Below the pieces are notes generated by a model. The model searched no databases and was not told the origin of the DNA. It saw nothing but the letters and a program-made list of their open reading frames with translations. This document shows positions 25,877 through 33,500 of a stretch of DNA of 64,000 bases, piece by piece. Both the position numbers and the translations under genes were made by a program. How positions within the stretch are numbered: the stretch's first letter is position 1; every line of letters begins with the position of its first letter. Origin of the DNA: Pseudoalteromonas sp. OOF1S-7 (GTDB taxonomy: Bacteria; Pseudomonadota; Gammaproteobacteria; Enterobacterales; Alteromonadaceae); contig NZ_JAKRFZ010000016.1 in assembly GCF_022347765.1 (NCBI RefSeq), forward strand, positions 1-64,000, read 5' to 3'.

Positions 25877-26920
25877 TTAACCGGCCACCTCAACCCGATC
25901 TCTGCCATGTGATTTGGCCAGATACAATGCCCTGTCAGCCAGTTCCACCAGACTCTGCCAGGGTGCACCGGCTTTGTGCAACGCTATGCCAAAGCTGGCC
26001 GTTATCTGCCTGATTGGCGTACCTGTTTTTTTATCTTTGACCGAAAGTTTACGAATATCCTGGCGCACCATATTGGCAAAACTCACCGCTTCGCTGACAC
26101 TACTGAGCGATAAAGTCAGGCAAAACTCTTCACCACCATAGCGATAGGCGTCGCCGCGGCCTTGTGCGTGATGTGCCAGTTTTTCAGCCACCTTGCGAAG
26201 AATATCATCGCCTTTTTGATGACCAAAATCGTCGTTAAAGCGCTTAAAGTGATCGATATCAACAAACACCAGTACCTTCTGCTTACTCAACGGGTGAGCG
26301 CAGAAACTAACGATATCTTCATCGAACTTCCCCCGATTTAGCAAGCCTGTGAGCTTGTCGGTGTTGGCTTCTCGTTGTGAAGCAAATAGCGCTTCTTTGA
26401 GCAGTTTAATTTCGTCATAGGCTACTTCCAGCTTATTCTGAAAGCCCAATGCATTTTGCTGCATGGCAACGGCTTCGCGGGTAAGCCGGGACACATATTC
26501 AAGCACTTCATCATAGGTACGCGGGTCTTGCTCCGAGCCACGTTTTTTCAGGTTATGTAACCCGTAGTGGCACTCAGACAAAAATGCCGAAAAATCCTGC
26601 GAAGACTCCAGGGTTTCACAAATGCCACTTTGAACCTGATCGATGGTGCCCTGAAAAGAATGAGAAATTTCATGAAATAAGGCCAAATCTTGCTGAGAAA
26701 GGTACTTATCAAACAATTCTCTGGCCAGGTGTGGCGGGCAACTTTGATAGCGAGCCAGAATCTGATCTAACTCAACATTCAGCTCAGGTTGCGATCCCAC
26801 CACATAACAATAACAAATTGAATAATTCAATGGTGTCAGCGGGATCCGGTAGCGGATCATGATGGGCAGCGCCTGTTTCAGGTAGTGCGCAGAGCGAGTC
26901 AGTGTTGTATCAAATTCCAT
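25877..26920 (-). CDS. Diguanylate cyclase (GGDEF domain)
   Basis: A 347-residue soluble protein that should make cyclic di-GMP. The N-terminal 170 residues are helical with unknown sensing function (PLTPLNYSICYCYVVG near the start). A coiled linker leads to the GGDEF domain (about 185-345) with the metal and GTP site KVLVFVDIDHFKRFNDDFGH and the active signature RYGGEEF near 263. The usual Arg-x-x-Asp inhibitory site is not at its expected spacing. That implies weak or no product feedback. It is not in an obvious operon; a 298-base gap lies downstream and a 281-base gap upstream, without clear motifs. Confidence 0.92.
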   Translation of the reverse strand: MEFDTTLTRSAHYLKQALPIMIRYRIPLTPLNYSICYCYVVGSQPELNVELDQILARYQSCPPHLARELFDKYLSQQDLALFHEISHSFQGTIDQVQSGICETLESSQDFSAFLSECHYGLHNLKKRGSEQDPRTYDEVLEYVSRLTREAVAMQQNALGFQNKLEVAYDEIKLLKEALFASQREANTDKLTGLLNRGKFDEDIVSFCAHPLSKQKVLVFVDIDHFKRFNDDFGHQKGDDILRKVAEKLAHHAQGRGDAYRYGGEEFCLTLSLSSVSEAVSFANMVRQDIRKLSVKDKKTGTPIRQITASFGIALHKAGAPWQSLVELADRALYLAKSHGRDRVEVAG

Positions 26921-27201
26921 AAAGGTCCATCAAGTCACATTGTCCGGTGGCAATGTTTTATTGTTTATTTATTGTTCTACTTTTGGAGCCAAACGCATGC
27001 AATACTAAATAATTAGAAAAAATTAATCAATCATATCGTGTCATTTACAAATAAATTCAAGTCGCCATGAGTGAAACATAAAATATTCCCACTCGTACAC
27101 TTTAAAAATAAATAATTCAAACCTTTGATTAAGATATAAAACTTCAGTGCTTTGGTTTCTGAAGATATCTTGATTATTGCTTATTACCTTACAATGACGA
27201 C

Positions 27202-27858
27202 TCACTTACTCAGCGCAAGACGTGCTGATAACGCAATAAATAATGCACCCAGCGCACCATCGAGGTGCACAGACCAACGCTTGATCCCTTTCATTCGCGT
27301 CGTAATCGTTTTTGCCAGATTACTAAAGGCGGCGGCAAATAACAGATTAAGAAAAAACGCAAACAGACTAAGCATGAGCCCAAGCACGACCAGCTGCGTG
27401 CTTAAATCGTGTTCGGCAGTCGTAAATTGAGGCAAAAATAAACTGAAGAACAACAGAGCTTTGGGGTTAAGTAAGTTATTAAAACACCCACGCTTGATCA
27501 ATTCAGTACCTTTACGGTGTGTTTCGGTGGGTTCAGCTCTGTCCTGTGGTCGGTTTATGCTGCGATGCTGATACCAGTGCAGCAACATTTTCACACCCAG
27601 ATAAGCCAGATAGATCGCACCAATTAACTTAACTGCCAACGCGACCAGGGGCATGGTTTGCATTATCTGGCCGAGGCCAAAAGCCACTAATGCCGTCTGC
27701 ACAACTCCAGCAAGCAAAATCCCCAGCGCAATAAACGCCCCAGCCCGAAACCCTTTCGTTGCAGAGTAACTGGATAATAGCAACAAATCAGGACCAGGGC
27801 TGATCACCAAAAAGAAGATGGTCGTAAAGAACAGAGGTAACAGAGTTAGATCGATCAT
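27202..27858 (-). CDS. LysE/RhtB-family amino-acid exporter
   Basis: A 218-residue inner-membrane protein with six helices. The family's opening is present: FFTTIFFLVISPGPDLLLLS, with the PGPD motif. Also seen are AGAFIALGILLAGVVQTAL, AIYLAYLGVKMLLHW and NNLLNPKALLFFSLFLPQF. Such carriers expel amino acids such as homoserine, threonine or lysine. The substrate is not predictable. It is separated from the XRE regulator by 112 bases on the same strand and may be co-transcribed. Confidence 0.9.
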   Translation of the reverse strand: MIDLTLLPLFFTTIFFLVISPGPDLLLLSSYSATKGFRAGAFIALGILLAGVVQTALVAFGLGQIMQTMPLVALAVKLIGAIYLAYLGVKMLLHWYQHRSINRPQDRAEPTETHRKGTELIKRGCFNNLLNPKALLFFSLFLPQFTTAEHDLSTQLVVLGLMLSLFAFFLNLLFAAAFSNLAKTITTRMKGIKRWSVHLDGALGALFIALSARLALSK

Positions 27859-27970
27859 TATATTTCCGGGCCAAACGCCAATTCATCACACAGAACTTAT
27901 GGTTTTAGTGTACCTATTTAAATGCCTGAAATACATCATGGCAGAGAGGTTTTTCGGCTTTTGCAACAGA

Positions 27971-28714
27971 CTACTTCGTTTCACCGCGCCTGAGATCATT
28001 AAACAATCCCAGTTGCCATGGCCGCATTGCCAAAAACAGGCCTACGCTCTGACGTTTGTTCAGCGGCAGACGCGCATCCTGCTGATTGAGCTGAGCAACT
28101 TCTTTAGTGAGTTGTTCCAGGCGACGGCGCACCACACTGATCGTCGCTTCACTGTAGCTACCGCGCAAATAGAATCGAAAACTGTCCTCACGGTTAAAAT
28201 CCCCCTGCAAAAACTTAGTCAGTACTTGCTGTTCAATAAAGCGTTCAAGCGGGCCGCCGGGGATCCAACGAAAATCCTGTGCGACCAGTGATTTATATCG
28301 GTTGTTAGGCAGCAGTTGGATCATCTTCAGGTTATCTAAGCGTGCGAGCAAACGAATGCACTCCAGCTCATCTATCTGATACTGAGACACAATATCTTCA
28401 AACTCCCAGCCATCTCGCACACAGACAGCCACCAAAAAGAGCTTAGGGTTTTCCATCAACTCTTGTTCCTGCGCCTGTGTCAGCTGACTTACCAGCGACT
28501 GCTTTTGCTCTCCCAGTGCAAACAAATCTGCCAGGGATAATTGCATCAAGTCACAGATCTGCTCAAGCCGTTGCAGGCTGAACTGCTCAGTGGCAAATAC
28601 ACGTTTAACATTGGCCTCGCTCATATCCAGTGCATTAGCGACCTCTTTATAGGTCAGTTTGTGTTGCTTCAACAGCTGTTTGAGTGTTGAAGTAATTAAT
28701 GGGATCTGGCTCAA
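27971..28714 (-). CDS. XRE-type regulator with a long C-terminal domain
   Basis: A 247-residue DNA-binding protein. The N-terminal HTH (about 10-60) reads LLKQHKLTYKEVANALDMSE, then ANVKRVFATEQFSLQRLEQI. The remaining 180 residues are helical with a winged-helix-like centre (YQIDELECIRLLARLDNLKM) and a FRFYLRGSYSEATISVVRRR segment. This HTH plus long C-terminal architecture occurs in marine gammaproteobacteria, with no known ligand that I recall. It is divergent from the 28848-30468 operon with 133 bases between. Three TATAC repeats lie in that gap, so it likely controls the operon and itself. Confidence 0.85.
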   Translation of the reverse strand: MSQIPLITSTLKQLLKQHKLTYKEVANALDMSEANVKRVFATEQFSLQRLEQICDLMQLSLADLFALGEQKQSLVSQLTQAQEQELMENPKLFLVAVCVRDGWEFEDIVSQYQIDELECIRLLARLDNLKMIQLLPNNRYKSLVAQDFRWIPGGPLERFIEQQVLTKFLQGDFNREDSFRFYLRGSYSEATISVVRRRLEQLTKEVAQLNQQDARLPLNKRQSVGLFLAMRPWQLGLFNDLRRGETK

Positions 28715-28726
28715 AGTATTACATTC

Positions 28727-28782
28727 CTATACTTACAGTCTCTAATTACTATACATCTTAATTTTTGGTATACAAATATAAT
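28727..28782. promoter_or_regulatory. Intergenic TATAC repeats and a TATAAT box
   Basis: TATAC occurs at 28728, 28750 and 28769, spaced 22 and 19 bases. A perfect TATAAT lies at 28777-28782, about 66 bases before the start of the small exported protein. The -35 box is not clear. The array could be the binding site of the XRE regulator. Confidence 0.4.
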
Positions 28783-28847
28783 CCCTTCGCTAAATTGGAA
28801 AACAAGTCAACGCAAGCCAGATGGTTTGCATACCAGGAGGGAAAGAC

Positions 28848-29198
28848 ATGACTCACTTACTTCGTTCAGTTTTATGTAGCGCACTATTAGGGTTGGTTTG
28901 CACACCAGCAATGGCCAATGACAGCCATGCATCACAGGCCAGCCATCATGGTAGTCAGGCCAGTAAGTACAGCGCACTTAGCGTAGGTGAAAGCGCCGTT
29001 GAAGGCGCAAAAGTGTCTATGATTGCAGTTGCTATCCCCGTTGCAGTAGTCGGGTTCAGTGCAATTTCAGTAGGTATGGCCAGTACCAAGGTCGCCGCAG
29101 ACCTATCTGACGCCGCCAGCCCAAAACCTTTGCCTATTTGTGACGATGTATTAATTGCAGGACCTGCACCTGCGCAGGCGCTTAACGAGGAGCTGTAA
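28848..29198 (+). CDS. Small exported protein of the DUF2145/YiaA operon
   Basis: Started at the ATG at 28848 behind a strong AGGAGG, the product is 116 residues. A signal peptide (about 1-24, ending PAMA) is followed by a Ser/His/Gln-rich segment (NDSHASQASHHGSQASKYS), and then one hydrophobic helix with small residues (about 58-80). A short tail with a lone Cys ends the protein. It probably stays in the membrane or periplasm. The next gene starts two bases after its stop, so they are tightly coupled. I do not recognise the family. Confidence 0.8.
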   Translation: MTHLLRSVLCSALLGLVCTPAMANDSHASQASHHGSQASKYSALSVGESAVEGAKVSMIAVAIPVAVVGFSAISVGMASTKVAADLSDAASPKPLPICDDVLIAGPAPAQALNEEL

Positions 29199-29200
29199 CA

Positions 29201-30010
29201 ATGAAATGGATACAAGGACTGTGTATGGCCGCAGCAATATGTGCCAGCACACACACTTTTGCAGGTAGCCAGAATAACGGTGAGATCCGCTTTGAAGCAA
29301 ACCAGATTGCTCAGTTTGCCAAACAGGTCGAGCGTTATGCCGCAGCCCAGGGCGCACACGTGTTTATTATTGGCCGCGTGGGCCGCCCTCTGGAAGACTT
29401 GCCTAAAGGCATAGAGTTTACCCATGTCGCACTGGCGGTGTATTCCGAACTCACAACTACAGATGGCGAGAAAAAACAGGGCTATGCCATTCACAATTTA
29501 TATCAGCTAAGCGGCGACCCCGGCACCAGTCAACTGATAGTGGATTATCCGACGGACTTTTTCTGGTCTGTACATGACCTTAAAGCGGCCATTGCAATAC
29601 CCACGCGGGCATTGCAGCAAAAGTTACTGGATGCAATCACACAAGAAGTACCTGCCAAGGTCCATAATCCGCGCTACTCGGTAGTGGCCAACCCCTTTAA
29701 CAATCAAAAACAAAATTGCACCGAACACACACTGAATGTGATCAATGCCGCACTTTACAACACCACCAACATGGCACAGCTCAAGGTGAATACGCGGGCC
29801 TATTTTGAGCCGCAAACGCTCAATGTCAGCCGCTTCAAACTGGCTCTGGGCGCGTTCTTTAACGATGGTATCGACAGTAGCGACCATCAGGATAAGGTCA
29901 AGACGACCACCTTTACTTCTATCACCCGATACCTGAATGACAACCAGTTGCTGGCACACAGCACCGTGCTGACACCGGATGGGCCGGTCGCACTGAAATA
30001 CCCGCTTTAG
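29201..30010 (+). CDS. DUF2145 family exported protein
   Basis: A 269-residue protein with signal peptide (about 1-21, ending TFAG). It matches my memory of DUF2145. Seen are FTHVALAVYS (about 70-80), a GYAIHNLYQLSG strand, LIVDYPTDFFW, and near 180 a NCTEHTLNVINAAL helix. The Cys in NCTEH and the His in THVAL have the layout of a permuted NlpC/P60 or papain-like peptidase, so a thiol hydrolase role is possible but not shown. It is the middle gene of a three-gene operon facing the flotillin-AAA operon. Confidence 0.85.
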   Translation: MKWIQGLCMAAAICASTHTFAGSQNNGEIRFEANQIAQFAKQVERYAAAQGAHVFIIGRVGRPLEDLPKGIEFTHVALAVYSELTTTDGEKKQGYAIHNLYQLSGDPGTSQLIVDYPTDFFWSVHDLKAAIAIPTRALQQKLLDAITQEVPAKVHNPRYSVVANPFNNQKQNCTEHTLNVINAALYNTTNMAQLKVNTRAYFEPQTLNVSRFKLALGAFFNDGIDSSDHQDKVKTTTFTSITRYLNDNQLLAHSTVLTPDGPVALKYPL

Positions 30011-30021
30011 GAGAACAGATT

Positions 30022-30468
30022 ATGACGCATTCAACCGCTTATGCACCAAGTAAAGCATTTCGATTGGCCTCGATAGCAGTCCTGCTGATTGGCATTGCCT
30101 GTTACCTGGTTGGCCTGTTCAACGCACAAATGGCCTTAAATGAAAAAGGCTATTACCTGATTGCCCTGCTGTATGGCCTGTTTTCTGCCGTATCACTACA
30201 AAAGTGTATTCGTGACCGGCAGGAGCAAATCCCGACCTCAAATATCTATTATTTACTGAGCCTGGTCTCCACCGTGCTGGCCATCGTCTTACTGGCATTT
30301 GCCCTGTGGCGCGCCGAGTTACTGCTCAGTGAAAAGGGCTTTTATGGTATCGCGTACCTAATGAGCCTGTATGCTGCGATAGCAGTTCAGAAGAACGTCC
30401 GAGATGGTCAGGGATTAGTGACAGACACTCCTGCACCAACCGCTAAAAACACGGAAGGTGAGGAGTAA
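30022..30468 (+). CDS. YiaA/YiaB-family inner-membrane protein
   Basis: A 148-residue membrane protein made of two copies of the YiaAB two-helix unit. The first (about 12-70) has YLVGLFNAQMALNEKGYYLI and YGLFSAVSLQKCIRDR. The second (about 80-132) has WRAELLLSEKGFYGIAYLMS and YAAIAVQKNVRD. The repeated LxEKGxY and QKxxRD motifs are diagnostic. A short acidic tail follows. E. coli YiaA and YiaB are of unknown function. It ends the operon, meeting the giant ATPase gene at a shared terminator. Confidence 0.9.
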   Translation: MTHSTAYAPSKAFRLASIAVLLIGIACYLVGLFNAQMALNEKGYYLIALLYGLFSAVSLQKCIRDRQEQIPTSNIYYLLSLVSTVLAIVLLAFALWRAELLLSEKGFYGIAYLMSLYAAIAVQKNVRDGQGLVTDTPAPTAKNTEGEE

Positions 30469-30476
30469 GCTGAGAT

Positions 30477-30503
30477 TATAAGGCCGCACAGGGCGGCCTT
30501 ATA
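30477..30503. terminator. Perfect bidirectional hairpin between yiaA-like and ATPase genes
   Basis: TATAAGGCCGC (30477-30487) and GCGGCCTTATA (30493-30503) form a perfect 11-bp stem with a five-base loop. The ATPase stop codon (30499-30501) lies within the stem. It should end transcription from both sides. Confidence 0.8.
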
Positions 30504-33500
30504 GCATATAAGGGTTTTCTCCTCTTGATTCATTACTGTCAGCAGGCGCCAGCTGCAAATTCTCAAGCTTATCAAGGATCTCTGTGAGTTGCGCCCGCAA
30601 CCCCGTATCATTACCCAGCTGTGACGCCTGATGCATTTGGCTCAGTAACTCAGTGACCGCTGCTAACGCCTGGGCGCTGGCATCATCACTGTAGTTATCT
30701 ACCTGTACATTAGCCGACTGAATGCGTGCCAGCTGTGCCGTTAATTCAGCGATAAGTACCTGCTGGGCATCACTTTGCTTCATCTGTTCAGATTGTTGCT
30801 GACTGCTCAGTGATGCCAACACGTTCTCCAGCGCGCTCTGATGATGTGCTAACCCTGCAACGGACTGCGCCAGTGCATTCGATACATCCAGAGCCTGAGC
30901 CGACATGTTGGTTTGCTGCTGCCTGAGCACCGAGTCCAGCGCTGAGAGCAGCGTTGCCTGATTGCTGGCAGCAAGCTGATCGCTTTGAGCCATCGCCTTC
31001 CCAACCGTCTCGCTCAGTGTCTGCACCAGCTCACTTTGTCCTGACTGTTGATAAGCCACCAGCACTTCGAGCACTTCTTTGAGCTCAGCCTGCCCCTGTC
31101 GAGTGGCACTGTCACTGCTCTGCGCCGCCGAGTTTATTGTCTCAGTGATGGTCTCCAGCCAGTGCGGTAGTTGCTGGTTTTGCGCCTTGTGCTGTTCAGT
31201 AAATTGCTCCAACGCCGTCAGGATGGCTGGCTGCTCAGCTTGTCGGGTCAGTTGTTGCAGCTGTGCTGTCACGCCCTGCTCACCAAGAATGGCTCGCAAT
31301 CCTTCAAACTGCTCACTGTAATTGTGACTTAACTGCGTTTTATCCAGACGAGACGCTATCTGTGACAACGCACCGCTCACTTCAGCTAACTGCTCAACCG
31401 CCAGCAATGCCGGACTTCCTGCATCATTGGCCCGATTAAGGCGCGCATAGTCCGCCTTGATCTGAGCCCAGCGCTCGTTTTCCTGTACTGTCAGGGTATC
31501 GCGCAATTCACCCAGTTTAAGCAAGTTTTCTTCACTGCCCTTACTCAGTGTTTGCGCTTCACCCCGGTAGTGATCCTGGATCAGGTTTTCCAGTTCGTCC
31601 TGATTCATGGCGGCGACTACCTTTTCGGCCATCTTGTTCATGTTGCGGTAACTGCCCTGCAACTTAAATGGTGGCTCAGTACGATAATTATCGCCCTGCG
31701 CTGCTGAGGCAATATATTGGGCGTTCACTTTAAGCACGGTTTCGCGAATGACCAGCAACTTCTGAAGTACCGCTGTAATTTCATTCGCCTGGGCCTGAGA
31801 GTAACCATATTCCAGCTCGTTCAGAGAAATGTCTTCCCCTTGCGCAATTCGGACCAGCTTGTACAAATCAGCCATATTGCGGTTTGCCAGTGGCGCCAGC
31901 ACGGCATTGGAAGTGAGTGCGTTCTCCACAAAGCTCATGGCAAACTCCTGCTCACACCCGGCCAGTGTATCGCCCAGGTTGTAAATGTCAGCCCGGTTCG
32001 CCAGCATGTCCGGGATCTTAAAGCTTTCACCCGATTCGGTATACGGGTTACCCGCCATCACCACTGCAAACTTTTTACCACGCAGGTCGTAGGTTTTACT
32101 CTTACCATTCCATACCCCGTCAATGCGCCGTGAGCCGTCACACAGCGAAATAAACTTCTGTAAAAACTCCGGATTGGTATGCTGAATGTCATCCAGATAG
32201 AGCATTACGTTATTGCCCATTTCAAAACTCTGGTTGATCTTATCTATCTCTTTAGCGGCCGTCGCATTGATCGCCTGTGACGGATCTAAAGAGACCTGAT
32301 CATGACCGATAGACGGACAGTTGACCTTAACAAAGGTCAGCCCCAGACGGTTTGCCACATATTCAATTAAGGTGGTTTTACCGTATCCTGGTGGCGAGAT
32401 CAGTAATAACATGCCCATTAAGTCGGTACGCTTCGCACTGCCTGAGGCACCAATTTGCTTGGCCAGGTTATCGCCAATGATCGGAAAATAGACCTTATCA
32501 ATGAGCTGGTTGCGCACAAATGAGCTCAGCGGTCTGGGCTTAAACTCTTCCAGTTGCAGGCGCGCTTTTTGCGCCTGAAGCACATCCGCTTTTAACTGTT
32601 GATAGCCCTGATAAGCAGGCAAAGCCTGCTCAATGTAAGCACTGGTACGGGCCAAAAACTCAGCATAATCAAGCGCAAGAGTCTGCTCTTCAATACGTAG
32701 ATGTTGCCCCATTAAACCGGATACATGCGTCTGCGTCTGCACATCCCGCACCTGATAACTGAGTGCCTTATGATCCATCAGCAACAAATAATTCGCCGCT
32801 TCAATCTGACAGTCGAGGCCCGCATCTTGTTGCTTTCCATAAGCGCTCAGCCAGCCAAACGCTAGGCGGCATTTTTCTGACAAGGTGGTTAACTCAGAAA
32901 AGGTTTCTTGCAGCGTCTGCCAGAAGCCTTTGGCTTTGGCCATACTCTGGAACTGCTCCGCCAGTTTGCGTGCCTCTGCCAGCACTTCAAACTGCGGCAG
33001 GCTGTTACTGCTTGCCAGCACCTGAATGAGGTATTCGGCGCTAAGCTGCGCAGAATAACGTGCCAGACTCGCAGTGTAATCACCCAGCTGCGCTGCAAAA
33101 TCGCTAAGCTGCTCACTTAGCTCACCAATCAGTAACTGGTTAAAGCGCGGATCGCTGAGCGTAGTGGCCATCAGTTGCGCCTGAGTCGCTTGCTGCTGCA
33201 GCGGCTGTAATTTCTCACGCTCTAACGCAGAGACAAATAGTTGCGCCATCACCCGGCAGCTGGCCGGATAGATCAGCAACCCCAGCTCGCTCTTCTGTTT
33301 CAGTAACACACTCAGGATCTGGGTCGCATCAAAGTCATGAATGCCTTTTTCATAGCCTTCCTGATACCTGGGCTCAGCAAACGCTTGCACTAAGGTCAGT
33401 AACGAGTCTTCTTGCCGTGCACGCTGGAGCTGCTCTATCGACAAGTCAGACTCACCTCGTTGCGCCGCACGCAGGATCTGCGCTGCCAAAAACTCACCGC

